Source: DATFTE01 sp963802575
GTDB lineage: Bacteria > Acidobacteriota > Terriglobia > Terriglobales > Acidobacteriaceae
DNA: 64,000 bases
Direction: 5' to 3'
Assembly: GCA_963802575.1 (NCBI GenBank)
Contig: CAWDJF010000008.1
Location: 310,001 to 374,000, forward strand
Shown here piece by piece: positions 1-9,324 of this stretch. The notes below the pieces were generated by a model. The model had not been told where the DNA came from. It did no database searches and saw nothing but the letters and a program-made list of their open reading frames with translations. Position 1 is the first letter of the stretch; each line of letters opens with the position of its first letter. The position numbers and the translations under genes are program-made.

Positions 1-206
1 CAAAGGCTGGTCATGCAATCAAAACCGACGATGAAGCCATTCGCGTTGATGTCATTCGCGTCCGTCTCAGCCGCGCCGGGAACGTCGATGGTGATGAAGA
101 CCGGAGCTGGGGGTTTTTGGGCGTGGAGTCCGGGAGCGGTGAGGGCGAGCGAAAAGGCGAGGGAGAAGCAAAGCGCGAGGAAAGAACTGATTCTCTTCGT
201 AGCCAT
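1..206 (-). CDS. HAF-repeat secreted protein, N-terminal part
   Basis: The start codon is at 206 and the gene runs off the left edge, so only about 68 codons are visible. The N-terminus is a signal peptide (MATKRISSFLALC..., cut near HAQ), followed by a segment ending in ANGFIVG. This closely matches the start of the complete HAF-repeat protein at 2111-2986 (TxDVPGAxETDANDIN, then the first G-x-IVG unit). An AGGAGG ribosome site lies about 5 bases before the start. Promoter and leader resemble those of the paralogue. HAF-repeat proteins are secreted proteins of unknown role, abundant in Acidobacteria. Function unknown. Confidence 0.8.
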   Translation of the reverse strand, partial: MATKRISSFLALCFSLAFSLALTAPGLHAQKPPAPVFITIDVPGAAETDANDINANGFIVGFDCMTSL

Positions 207-235
207 GTCTGGCCTCCTGGAATTTTGGGCGCGCC

Positions 236-265
236 ATCGTACGTAGACTGCCTGTCGCCTGTCAA
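236..265 (-). promoter_or_regulatory. sigma-70 type promoter of the left-edge HAF gene
   Basis: On the minus strand there is TTGACA (265-260), an 18-base spacer and TACGAT (241-236), about 30 bases before the start codon. Exactly the same hexamers and spacer length occur before the paralogue at 2986, inside about 75 bases of otherwise similar sequence. Confidence 0.6.
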
Positions 266-581
266 TTGGAGTCATGGTGCTCTGGACGGGCGTCCTACAG
301 GGAAGGCAAGTCTTCGTTTTCCTTTTTGGACGTCATCCTGGGCCCCGGTAGGGCGTAGGATCTGGCGTGCAGTGGCCCGGTGGTTCTGCGCGCCAGATCC
401 CTCGCTTCGGGACGGCGTCAGTTTGGGGTCCGCTACCGAGATTGTTTTTCCTGGTCAGACCCGGGCGGGGCCCTGTCATGTTAGTCAGTTAGTCAACGTT
501 GACTGGGGAAGAAAATCGATCTAAGTTGTCATCCTCACCTCAGGCCGAACCCAGAAATCTTCCAGCCGTGTGGAGGTCGCC
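266..581. other. intergenic region with a decayed dispersed repeat
   Basis: No credible gene is visible between the divergent starts at 206 and 582. Positions about 443-482 hold a degraded copy of the repeat seen at 3195-3275 and 38511-38559 (gattgttttt, then a GCGGGCGGGG-type core). Positions about 266-305 continue the similarity to the upstream region of the second HAF gene. Confidence 0.5.
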
Positions 582-2009
582 ATGCGAAAGTCTCTCTCAC
601 TCACAGCCGTCGCAGTGTCATTGGCCGTGTTACTGACAACGGCTGTGGCGCAATCTCAGCTAAGAGCACCGATCTCCGAGGCATCGCGAATTGAAACCTC
701 GAATCCACAGTCGCTGACGTGCAGTCCGGCACCGTGCGTGCTGCCCAACGTCCAGGTTTCAGAAGGCGGAATGCCGGTCACTGCTGGAGTCATCAGCGTA
801 AATCCCAACAACTCGAAGCAGTTCATTGTGGCTACTGAGGACGGCAACTGCCCCCCGTATCAGATAGGTATTTCGGCTTCGGGTAATGGCGGAGGGAGAT
901 GGAATTCAGCTTGCGTCTATCCGGTCTTAGGTGATGCTGCCTCCCCATTGGCTGGTTACGACTTGAGCGGACATGCCTTCGTTGGCCAGCTGTACTCGGG
1001 GCAAGGAGATGGACCATGGGGCGTCACGGTTTCCAGTTCCACGAATAACGGCAGGACTTGGAGCCCCCCAGTCAGTGCCACCTACTACGAGCCCGACTAC
1101 TTTACCTGGTTGCCCTGGATGACGGTGGATGCCAATCCCGGCAGTCCCAACAAAAATGCAATTTACGTTTCCTCACCCCAGATCCAAACCGTTGGGAATT
1201 CGTAGAACTCGCAGCTCTGGATCGCTCACTCGAACGATGTCGGGCAGAACTGGAGCGTCAATGTCGTTGATCCCCTGCAGAACAGCCCACTTAGTGACGG
1301 TTACAGTCATATCGCGGTTGGCGAGGATGGAACGGTCTACGTGGCATGGTTGCGTTGCGTCATAGGGGTGACAACCAACGATTGTGCGGGAAACAAGGGG
1401 CAGATTTTGTTTTCCGCTTCCACGGACGGCGGTAATACGTGGACCGCGGCCGTTCGCATCGCCACGGTTTCGTTGGTGAGTAACACCTCCTGTTACTTCG
1501 GTTGCCTTCCGGGAACTGTAGCCGCATGGATGAGCAACTTGCCGGCGCTGGCAGTTAGCGGCAACGGAGCAAGCGCCCAAATCTACGCGACGTTCTACAA
1601 CTGGACAGGCACGCAAATGCAGGTGCAGGTGGCGGCCTCTGCTAACGGAGGCGCTACGTGGCGCAAGCCGGTGCGGGTAACAACGTCGAACTTCGGCGAC
1701 GAGTTTTTCCCCTGGATCAGCATTGACGGCTCCGGCCGCCTGGTGGCGACGTGGATGGACCGGCGAAACGATCCCGCGAATCTGCTTTACCAACCATTCG
1801 TTGCCTATTCGACCGATCGGGGAAAGACGTTCCAGGGCGATCTTCCATTTTCCTCCATAATGTCGAATCCGATGCCCAGCGGCTCTTCGTTTTTCGATGC
1901 CTTTGGAGCTTACCGAAACCAAATTTCGGTAGGCGATACCACCTATGCAATTTGGATGGACACCCGAACCGGAGCATTCCAGATCGAAGTGGGAGGAGCG
2001 AGTTTTTAG
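582..2009 (+). pseudogene. secreted sialidase-like BNR/Asp-box protein, interrupted by an in-frame amber codon
   Basis: The start is ATG 582, preceded by GGAGGT. A signal peptide (MRKSLSLTAVAVSLAVLL, cut near AQS) is followed by a repeat-bearing beta-propeller type protein. Asp-box motifs of the form S-x-D/N-x-G-x-x-W/F recur: STNNGRTW, SNDVGQNW, STDGGNTW, SANGGATW and STDRGKTF. A TAG at 1203-1205 stops the frame after about 207 codons. The same frame continues without a break to 2009, and the next Asp box (SNDVGQNW) comes only a few codons after the stop, so this is one gene of 475 codons with a nonsense change. Substrate unknown; the fold is shared by sialidases and other exo-glycosidases. 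The amber codon may be real decay or a base error. Confidence 0.75.
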
Positions 2010-2068
2010 AACGAAGTCCCTCGCAGAATGGCGCCGGGCACCCCGGCCACACTTACTAACCAATAAAA

Positions 2069-2090
2069 AAGCCGGGCTTGCGCCCGGCTT
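2069..2090 (-). terminator. intrinsic terminator of the HAF gene
   Basis: A 9-bp perfect stem AAGCCGGGC/GCCCGGCTT with a 4-base loop is followed on the minus strand by a run of six T. It lies 20 bases past the stop of the gene at 2111-2986 and may also stop readthrough from the plus-strand gene ending at 2009. Confidence 0.85.
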
Positions 2091-2110
2091 GAGATGGTTC
2101 CTGGGTCAAC

Positions 2111-2986
2111 CTAGGGGACAAACATCATGCCGTGGATCACTCCGGCAGTGTCTGTGTAGCGTCCTACCACCGTGCCTGCGTTGTTCAGGCCGCGACAGCG
2201 CGTCTCCGTTGAACTCGGGTACATGATGGTCGCGTATTTGCCGGCCGTGCGACTGTAGCCGCTGAAAGGACCGGTGGTAGCGGTCCCGTAGAGTCCGACA
2301 ATCTCACCGGTATCGTTGATGCGGTCGGTGGCGGTCACCGCGATGCCCGTGCCGGGGAAGGTTACGCTGGTGAATTTGCCGGCGTTGAGGGTGAAGCCGT
2401 GTTCCACGCCCGCCGAGTCATCGTAGATTCCGGTCATCTGTCCCAGATTGTTGATGCCGGTGAACTCGGTCAGGATGGCGCCGTTGGGCGCGTTGAAGGT
2501 GGTATAGGTGGTGCCGCTCAGGGTGAAGCCGTGGTAGACGCCATCGGTGCCGATGTAAGTTCCCACGATTTCGCCGGAGCTGTTAACGCCCCAAGCGTTG
2601 GTAAAGGTAGTGCCGGGCGGGTCGATCGTCGTGTACTTGCCTGCTTTGAAAGAGAAGCCGTGATCGATGCCGGCAGTGTCGATATACCAGCCGACGATCT
2701 GGTTGCTGTCGTTAATTCCGTAGGCAAGAGTGTCGGCCGCCTTTGGATAATTCAGTTTCTTAATGGCTCCATTCACCTGCGCCCAGCCATGCATGATGCC
2801 GGCGGAGTCGGTGTAGAAACCGACGATGGTGCCTTTGGTGTTGATGTCATTGGCGTCGGTCTCGGTGGCTCCGGGGACGTCGACAGTGGTGTATGTCTGG
2901 GCATGAAGAGTGGGAGCGGTGAGGGCAAGAGTTACGGCGAGCGAGAAGCAGAGCACGAGGAGCGTGCTGACCTTCCTTGTAGCCAT
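2111..2986 (-). CDS. secreted HAF-repeat protein
   Basis: 291 residues. A signal peptide (residues 1-29, cut near LHAQ) is followed by about six repeats of 35-42 residues containing G-x-I/V-VG-x-Y-x-D-x-x-G-x-x-HGF, which is the HAF extracellular repeat. Repeats cover essentially the whole mature protein, as in other members. The ribosome site CCAGGAGG lies 6 bases before ATG 2986. It is a paralogue of the gene cut by the left edge, with a matching promoter. Members are thought to be extracellular; no biochemical role is established and none can be read from the sequence. Confidence 0.88.
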   Translation of the reverse strand: MATRKVSTLLVLCFSLAVTLALTAPTLHAQTYTTVDVPGATETDANDINTKGTIVGFYTDSAGIMHGWAQVNGAIKKLNYPKAADTLAYGINDSNQIVGWYIDTAGIDHGFSFKAGKYTTIDPPGTTFTNAWGVNSSGEIVGTYIGTDGVYHGFTLSGTTYTTFNAPNGAILTEFTGINNLGQMTGIYDDSAGVEHGFTLNAGKFTSVTFPGTGIAVTATDRINDTGEIVGLYGTATTGPFSGYSRTAGKYATIMYPSSTETRCRGLNNAGTVVGRYTDTAGVIHGMMFVP

Positions 2987-3014
2987 TTAGGCCTCCTGGA
3001 GATTTCGGCGCGCA

Positions 3015-3044
3015 ATCGTACGTAGAGTGGCCTTCCCATGTCAA
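3015..3044 (-). promoter_or_regulatory. sigma-70 type promoter of the HAF gene
   Basis: TTGACA (3044-3039), 18-base spacer, TACGAT (3020-3015) on the minus strand, about 29 bases before ATG 2986. Hexamers and spacer length are identical to those before the paralogue at 206. Confidence 0.62.
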
Positions 3045-3379
3045 TCGGAGTAGTTGTGCTCTGTACGGGAGTCCTACACGGGAAGGCTGGTACTTGGCTC
3101 GGAGCAGCGCCTAGGCGATCTTCGGGAGTCGGGTTATGGCATCGCTGAAGCGATGCCCTGATACGAATACCTTGAGCGAATTTCTGGCGATGTAGATTGT
3201 CTTGTTCTTGGCGAGACGCGGGCGGGAGCCCCTTCGACTTCACTCAGGGCAGGTCCACGCCACATGATCTCGATCGTGGAAGAAAATTCATTGCGGGAAA
3301 CTAAACAAGCTCGCCACTTCGTCACGAGGCGTGACAAAATAGCCGAGGTTCCACAAATCCATTTCACGGCACGCTGTGC
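3045..3379. other. intergenic region with dispersed repeat
   Basis: No gene is visible. Positions 3195-3275 hold a copy of the GAGACGCGGGCGGG repeat, interrupted by a second common mini-repeat (CCCTTCGACTTCACTCAGGGCAGG-like, 3232-3253). The rest is unassigned upstream sequence of the kinase. Confidence 0.5.
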
Positions 3380-5050
3380 ATGACCGCTTCGGCAAAGTTA
3401 CCGGACACTCCCGATTTCCGCGTCCTGTTTGAATCCGCGCCGGCTCTCTATTTGGTGTTGCGCCCGGACTTCACCATTGTGGCGGCGACAGACGCCTACC
3501 TGGCCGCGACCATGACCCGCCGCGAAGACGTTCTTGGCCGCGGCATCTTCGAAGTTTTTCCCGCCAACCCAAGCGATCCGGCCGCCAGCGGCGTACAGAA
3601 TTTGCGGGCATCGCTTGAGCAGGTGCGCGACCACCGCGAATCCGACACCATGCCGATGCAGAAATACGATATCCGCCGCCCGCAGTCGGAAGGCGGCGCG
3701 TTCGAGGTGCGTTACTGGTGTCCCGTGAACTCTCCCGTGTTCGGGGAGGATGGTGAGCTGGAGTACATCATCCATCGCGTCGAAGACGTGACCGAGTTCG
3801 CGCAGACAGTGCAGTTCGGGAGCGAGCAGAAGGAATTAACCCAGAAGCTGCAGACCCAACTGGAACATATGGAGGCCGAGGCCTACCAGCGAGGACAACA
3901 ACTGGAAGAAGCGAACCGACGGCGGCTGGAGACCGTGGGACGGCTGGCGGGCGGAGTGGCGCACGACTTCAACAATCTGCTTGCCGTCATCCTCGGCTAC
4001 ACGCGATTGATAGGGGAGCGGTTGCCCCAGGACAGCCCATTGCACCCGGAGTTGCTGCAGATTGAAAAAGCGGGCAACAAAGGCGCCACCCTGACCCGTC
4101 AATTGCTGGCCTACAGCCGACGGCAAGTGCTGGAACCGAAGGTCCTGAACCTGAACAAGGTGGTCGAGGGAATTGAGCCATTTCTGCGGAGGCTGATCGG
4201 CGCCGAGATTGAGCTGAGCATCCGGTTGGACCAAAATCCGGGGCGAGTGAAAGCGGATCCGGGACAGATCGAGCAGGTACTGATGAACCTGGCGATCAAT
4301 GCGCGCGATGCCATGCCCAGCGGAGGCAAGCTGACGGTCGAAACTTCACGTGCGGAGTTGGATGAAACCTACGCCCATGGGCGTTCCGGCGTTAAGCCGG
4401 GACCGTACGTGGTGATGACGGTATCCGACAACGGAGTGGGGATGACCAGCGCTACGCAAGAGCGGTTGTTCGAGCCGTTTTTCTCTACCAAAGGATCGGG
4501 CAAAGGAACGGGGCTGGGTCTGGCGACGGTCTACGGAATCGTGACTCAGAGCGGGGGGAACATCTGGGCCTACAGCGAACTTGGCATCGGCACGACGTTC
4601 AAAGTTTACCTACCGCAGACGGAAGAGGCGCTGAGCCGCGAAGCCGGAGGAGAGAGCGATAACAAGGCGGCAAACGGGAAAGAAACCGTGCTGTTAGTGG
4701 AGGATCATCCCGACTTACGCGAACTACTGAGGACGATGCTGGAGCGTTACGGGTACACGGTGCTGTCGGCGCCGAATCCGGTGAAGGGATTGGAGACCGC
4801 CAACTCCTGTCAGGCGCCGATCCATCTGTTAGTGAGCGACGTGATGTTGCCGGGGATGAACGGGCGGCAGTTCGCCGAGCAGATAACTAAGACGCGGCCG
4901 GGGATCAAAGTGTTACTCATGTCGGGATACACCGAAAACATCATCACCCAGCAGTCACCGCTCGACGGCGGCACCGCTTTTCTGCAAAAGCCTTTCACGC
5001 AGGAAGTCCTGGCCAGAAGAATCCGGCAGTTACTCGACGGAACGCGCTAG
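3380..5050 (+). CDS. hybrid histidine kinase (PAS, HisKA, HATPase, receiver)
   Basis: 556 residues, no membrane segment, so probably cytoplasmic. PAS domain at about 10-140, a coiled stretch at 150-185, then the dimerisation domain with phospho-acceptor His195 in VAHDFNN. ATPase boxes follow: N box NLAINARDAM, G1 DNGVGM, F box FEPFFSTK, G2 GKGTGLGL. The C-terminal receiver (about 437-550) has the acidic pair in VEDH, phospho-acceptor Asp487 in SDVMLPG, and the KP of LQKPF. All catalytic residues are present. The kinase therefore carries its own receiver. The sigma-54 activator 150 bases downstream has PAS domains rather than a receiver, so a direct phosphorelay to it is not obvious. Confidence 0.92.
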   Translation: MTASAKLPDTPDFRVLFESAPALYLVLRPDFTIVAATDAYLAATMTRREDVLGRGIFEVFPANPSDPAASGVQNLRASLEQVRDHRESDTMPMQKYDIRRPQSEGGAFEVRYWCPVNSPVFGEDGELEYIIHRVEDVTEFAQTVQFGSEQKELTQKLQTQLEHMEAEAYQRGQQLEEANRRRLETVGRLAGGVAHDFNNLLAVILGYTRLIGERLPQDSPLHPELLQIEKAGNKGATLTRQLLAYSRRQVLEPKVLNLNKVVEGIEPFLRRLIGAEIELSIRLDQNPGRVKADPGQIEQVLMNLAINARDAMPSGGKLTVETSRAELDETYAHGRSGVKPGPYVVMTVSDNGVGMTSATQERLFEPFFSTKGSGKGTGLGLATVYGIVTQSGGNIWAYSELGIGTTFKVYLPQTEEALSREAGGESDNKAANGKETVLLVEDHPDLRELLRTMLERYGYTVLSAPNPVKGLETANSCQAPIHLLVSDVMLPGMNGRQFAEQITKTRPGIKVLLMSGYTENIITQQSPLDGGTAFLQKPFTQEVLARRIRQLLDGTR

Positions 5051-5201
5051 GCCGGGACGCCCGGACATGTTTGTGGTCCGAACAGCGGTGATCTGCATCA
5101 CAGCATCCTGTGTTTGAGCGCGCCTAGACTGATCCCCGGTCACATTCGAAGATCTACCTCGGCCATCTCAATGCCATGGGGCCATTTGTAAGGGAGGTGC
5201 T

Positions 5202-7457
5202 GTGGGTTCCTATACTCGTAACGTCGGGGACGACTCTCGGGGAAACGTACCTGACAAGTTTGACATTTTTCGTAACTACCTGCGCGAGCAGGACGACTGG
5301 TACCGCGACTTAGTCGATCACAGCCGGGATTTGTTGTGTGTCCACGATCTCGAAGGGCGGTTGCTGGCCTGCAATCCCGCGCCGGCGCGTGTGCTGGGAT
5401 ACAGCGTTGACGAACTCCTGAAAATTCCCATGCGCGAACTGGTAGTCCCCGCCTACCGGGAACGGTTCGATGCCTACCTGCAACAGATCGCCAGTACCGG
5501 AGAAGCGAGCGGCGTGCTGCCAGTGCTGAGTCGCAGCGGCGAGCAGCGGCTTTGGGAATATCACAACAGCCTGCGCACCGAAGGGGTATCTGTGCCGGTG
5601 GTGCGCGGCATCGCGCATGACGTCACCGAGCAGAAACGGACGGAGTGGCGGCTACGCGAAACCACAGAGAAGTTGCTGGAAGAGGCCGTGGGCCGGGAGA
5701 AAGCCTGGGAGGAATCGCAGTTATTCCGCACGCTGGTAGACCAGTCGAAGGATGCCATCGAGTTACTGGATATGGAGACGCTATGTTTTTTGGACGTCAA
5801 CGAGGCCGCTTGCTCGGCGCTCGGTTACTGCCGGGAAGAACTTCTGAGGATGCGAGTTTTCGATATCGTTCCTAATCTCACCGAAGCATCTGGGGTTCGG
5901 CATAATGAAATGTTGCTGGAGACAGGGTCGGTCACGATCGAGAGCGTTCACCGCCGGAAAGATGGATCGACGTTCCCCGTAGAGGTCACTCTGAAGCGTG
6001 TGCATCTGGATCGCGACTACGTCGTGGCCATTGCGCGCGACATCACTGAGCGCAAACAGGGTGAATTGGCGCTGAAAGCGAGCGAGAGCCACTTTCGTAT
6101 GCTGGTGGAGCAGGCGTCCGATGGAATTTTTCTGGCCGACGCAAGCGGAAGATACAGGGACGTGAACCGGGCGGGAGCGGAGATGCTGGGCTATTCCAAG
6201 GAAGAACTGGTCAGGCTGGCGATCAGCGATGTTGTGGTTCCCGAAGAAATACCTCGCATCTGGGTGGAGGCAGCTCGGCTCAACGATGGATCGATCCTTC
6301 GCTCGGAATGGAGGTTCCTGCGGAAGGATGGCAGCGTCTTCCCCGGCGAACTTGTGGGCCGCCAACTGCCGGACGGGCGGCTGCAGGGCATTGTGCGTGA
6401 CATCACCGAGCGCAAGCGCAACGAGGAGGCGCTGCGGGCAGCGATGGAGGAGTTGCGTCAGGCGAAAGAGAAACTGGCGGAAGAGAGACTCTATTTAGAA
6501 GAAGAAATCGATACCGAGATGGGCTTCGGCGAGATTGTGGGGCAGAGCAAAGCGCTGAAGCATGTGCTGACGCAGGTGACCACGGTGGCCGCCAGCGATG
6601 CCACGGTGCTGATTGAAGGCGAGACGGGGACCGGAAAAGAGCTGGTCGCGCGTGCCATCCATCGCATGAGTGCGCGGCGCGGCGGCAGCTTCATCAAGAT
6701 GAATTGCGCGGCAATCCCGTCCGGGCTGCTGGAAAGCGAATTGTTTGGACACGAGAAAGGCGCCTTTACGGGAGCGGTCGACCGCAAGCTGGGACGTCTG
6801 GAACTGGCCGACCGGGGCACGCTGTTTCTTGACGAAATTGGGGAGATTCCCCTCAGCATGCAGCCCAAGCTGCTGCGGGTTTTGCAGGATCAGGAATTCG
6901 AGCGGCTGGGCGGAACTCGTACGTTGCATGTCGACTTCCGGCTGGTGGTGGCGACCAACCGTGATTTATGGGACAGAGTGAAGCAGGGGGAATTTCGCAG
7001 CGATCTTTACTACCGGCTGAAAGTGTTTCCGGTATGCGTGCCGCCACTGCGTGAACGGCGGGAAGATATCCCCGCGCTGGTGGATCATTTCGTGCGCATC
7101 TACGCTACACGCATGAAGAAATCGATTACCAGCATTCCCAAACGGACGATGGAAGTGCTGGAACGATGGGATTGGCCGGGAAACATCAGAGAGCTTGAGA
7201 ATTTCATCGAGCGATCGGTGATCTTGACGGAAGGTTCGGTGCTGCGGGCGCCGCTGCAGGAGCTGTCGCAGCCGTCGATCTTGGCCACCAGCCTGACGCT
7301 GGAGGAAGCGCAGAAAGAGCACATCCTCCGGGTGCTGCGGGAGAGTGGGGGACAGCTCGGAGGTCCGACGGGCGCCGCGGCGCGTCTGGGTCTGAAGCGG
7401 ACTACGCTGCAGTCGAAGCTGAAGCAGTTGGGAATTGGGTACCACCGGGAGCGCTAG
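5202..7457 (+). CDS. sigma-54 dependent transcriptional activator with three PAS domains
   Basis: 751 residues. The GTG start at 5202 follows GGGAGGT. Three PAS/PAC sensor modules occupy about 26-140, 165-285 and 290-410, then a short coiled linker. The AAA+ sigma-54 interaction domain has Walker A GETGTGKE (about 471-478), an intact GAFTGA loop (about 520) needed to contact sigma-54, and Walker B TLFLDEIGE (about 540). The C-terminus is a Fis-type helix-turn-helix (AAARLGLKRTTLQSKLKQLGI). There is no receiver or GAF domain, so activity is probably set by ligand or redox sensing through PAS. Same strand as the hybrid kinase, 150 bases away, possibly co-expressed. Candidate -24/-12 promoters in this window lie upstream of 22253, 32602 and 57004. 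Confidence 0.93.
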   Translation: MGSYTRNVGDDSRGNVPDKFDIFRNYLREQDDWYRDLVDHSRDLLCVHDLEGRLLACNPAPARVLGYSVDELLKIPMRELVVPAYRERFDAYLQQIASTGEASGVLPVLSRSGEQRLWEYHNSLRTEGVSVPVVRGIAHDVTEQKRTEWRLRETTEKLLEEAVGREKAWEESQLFRTLVDQSKDAIELLDMETLCFLDVNEAACSALGYCREELLRMRVFDIVPNLTEASGVRHNEMLLETGSVTIESVHRRKDGSTFPVEVTLKRVHLDRDYVVAIARDITERKQGELALKASESHFRMLVEQASDGIFLADASGRYRDVNRAGAEMLGYSKEELVRLAISDVVVPEEIPRIWVEAARLNDGSILRSEWRFLRKDGSVFPGELVGRQLPDGRLQGIVRDITERKRNEEALRAAMEELRQAKEKLAEERLYLEEEIDTEMGFGEIVGQSKALKHVLTQVTTVAASDATVLIEGETGTGKELVARAIHRMSARRGGSFIKMNCAAIPSGLLESELFGHEKGAFTGAVDRKLGRLELADRGTLFLDEIGEIPLSMQPKLLRVLQDQEFERLGGTRTLHVDFRLVVATNRDLWDRVKQGEFRSDLYYRLKVFPVCVPPLRERREDIPALVDHFVRIYATRMKKSITSIPKRTMEVLERWDWPGNIRELENFIERSVILTEGSVLRAPLQELSQPSILATSLTLEEAQKEHILRVLRESGGQLGGPTGAAARLGLKRTTLQSKLKQLGIGYHRER

Positions 7458-7581
7458 ATCGGAAATGGACGTCGAATCCACCCCGGGTGCGACCCTGCGA
7501 GTTTTACTCGTCCAGAACAGTTACAAATCGAAGGCGCCATGCTCTTTGGTCTGAACACCTGACGCGCCTTTTTAGTTCTCA

Positions 7582-9324
7582 CTACTGGACGGTGAGGCTG
7601 ATGGTTGCAGTGTGCAGAATGGGATAGTTCGGCGCGGGGCCGATATCTTCCACACTAAGTTGGTGCGCTCCTGTAGTCAGGGTGAAATTCTGATTGATGA
7701 ACAAGCTGGTACCTCCATAACCTCCCAGAGAATTCGCCAGCTTCTTGCCGTTATCCCACACCTCCATGTGATCGACCTGCTGCGAGGAGTTCGTCTGCTC
7801 ATAGGCATAGGCGTTCACCAGAACGGATGTCCCCTTTTGCGTGCCCTTCACCGGGGAGTTCACGTAGACGTTGTTGGCCGAGGAGATGGTGACGGGGATG
7901 GTGGTCTGATGCAGCACGGAGCTGCTGCTCGAAACATCTTCGACGGTGAGCTGATGCGTTCCAGTCGACAGGGAATTGAACCACTGGCTGATGGAAGCGC
8001 CCTTCGGCGAGTCGCCGAGTTTCGCGCCGTCGGCCCACACTTCGAGGTGATCGATGTTTCCGCTGGCTTCGACCGCGTAGGCGTTCACGGAAAAAAGACT
8101 GGCCTGCGACGTGTTGCTGGCGGGTGAGGTGATGAATACGCCGTTCGTCGATGAAACGGTGAAGGTCACGGTTTGTTTGTGGAGGATGGCGTAGGTGGGA
8201 GCAGGGCCGATGTCTTGCACGGTCATGGTGTGCGAACCGGCGGAGAGCTTGAAACTCTGATTGACGTTGGGCTCGAAGACGTTGGCGAGTTTGGCGCCGT
8301 TATCCCAAACCTCGACATGGTCGATCTTTGACGAGAGTTCGGAGGCAGCGGCGTTCACTGGCACAGTGGTTCCCTGAATGGATTTATTGGCCGGAGCATT
8401 GATGATGACACTGCCGGCTGTGGTTTTGAAGAAGTCCGACATGTCAGCGGCGCCCGAGGCCTGCCCTGGGTAGGTGGTGATTCCCAGCGAATCCAGAACG
8501 GTGCGTAAGGAGTTCTGATGCTGGTAGTAGAGGGAGGAAGTTTCGGCGCTCTTCAGGTTCGGGCCGATGAGGGCGGTATAGACCTGTCCTTGAGCGTCGC
8601 CGTTGCCGTTGTCGAAGGTAACGAGAATGAGGCCGGTGCCTCCGCTTTTGAAATCGGTCTGAGTTAAGACCGTGGCGAGGTTATTTTGCAGGAAGGCGTC
8701 GGCAGCAGCGAGAGTGCCGTCGTGGGCGTCGTAGTTCCCGTCGGGAACAATGATGGCAAAGCGGGGAAGGGTTCCGGCAGCCACGTCGACGAGAAACTGC
8801 TCGAAATCGACGATCGCGCCTTGCGAGCCTTGGGTGTTGCTGAGGATGTCGCTATACCAGACGGCTCCGTTATGGCGGCGATAGTAGTGAGTGCCGCGGG
8901 CGCTGTCAGGAGTGGTGACCGTGCCTCCGGCGTTGAGGTAATTCTGGGCATAGACCTTCCACGAGATGGGCTGGTCGTTCATGAGGCGGAAGATATTGTC
9001 GTCGGTGATGGGGCTCGAGCAGTCGTTGCCGTTGCATCCGAAAGCGGACTCAGAACTGCCGGAGGCGAGCCAGAGATAGTCGAGCAAAGATCCGGAAGCG
9101 TTGGAATAGTAGTTGGCAGCGTGGCCGAAAAGAGCGCCCTCCGAGACCAGCCAGGGCGCTCCGGGAGGAGGGCCGACCACGGTGCTGTAAGAGGTGTTTT
9201 CGTCAACGATGAGAATCACATGCTGTGCCAACGGAACCTGCGCCGCGGCCGCCCCGGCAAGCGGAAGGAAGAGGGCGAGCAGAGACACTGCGGGCTTGGC
9301 AAAATGCTGGTAGAAAGCAGACAC
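7582..9324 (-). CDS. secreted phosphoesterase with three C-terminal Ig-like repeats
   Basis: 580 residues. The start is GTG 9324 with AAGGAG about 5-10 bases upstream. A signal peptide (residues 1-28) precedes a domain resembling the phosphoesterase family that includes acid phosphatases and phospholipase C (HVILIVDENTSY near the mature N-terminus; IIVPDGNYDAHDG and LVTFDNGNGD further on). From about residue 305 come three related repeats of roughly 85 residues, each with HxEVWxxGxKL...GxHxxxVxD and ending in a beta-rich segment. These resemble bacterial Ig-like modules and probably bind a surface or substrate. The substrate cannot be told from sequence. Monocistronic, convergent with the sigma-54 activator. 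Confidence 0.82.
   Translation of the reverse strand: MSAFYQHFAKPAVSLLALFLPLAGAAAAQVPLAQHVILIVDENTSYSTVVGPPPGAPWLVSEGALFGHAANYYSNASGSLLDYLWLASGSSESAFGCNGNDCSSPITDDNIFRLMNDQPISWKVYAQNYLNAGGTVTTPDSARGTHYYRRHNGAVWYSDILSNTQGSQGAIVDFEQFLVDVAAGTLPRFAIIVPDGNYDAHDGTLAAADAFLQNNLATVLTQTDFKSGGTGLILVTFDNGNGDAQGQVYTALIGPNLKSAETSSLYYQHQNSLRTVLDSLGITTYPGQASGAADMSDFFKTTAGSVIINAPANKSIQGTTVPVNAAASELSSKIDHVEVWDNGAKLANVFEPNVNQSFKLSAGSHTMTVQDIGPAPTYAILHKQTVTFTVSSTNGVFITSPASNTSQASLFSVNAYAVEASGNIDHLEVWADGAKLGDSPKGASISQWFNSLSTGTHQLTVEDVSSSSSVLHQTTIPVTISSANNVYVNSPVKGTQKGTSVLVNAYAYEQTNSSQQVDHMEVWDNGKKLANSLGGYGGTSLFINQNFTLTTGAHQLSVEDIGPAPNYPILHTATISLTVQ

Noticed and set aside
1203..1205. Pyrrolysine or other recoding at TAG
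   Set aside because: No known TAG recoding is expected in a sialidase-like secreted protein and no supporting element was seen.
2061..2090. Terminator for the plus-strand sialidase-like gene
   Set aside because: The T-tract follows the stem only on the minus strand, so it is assigned to the HAF gene; a role on the other strand is possible but unproved.
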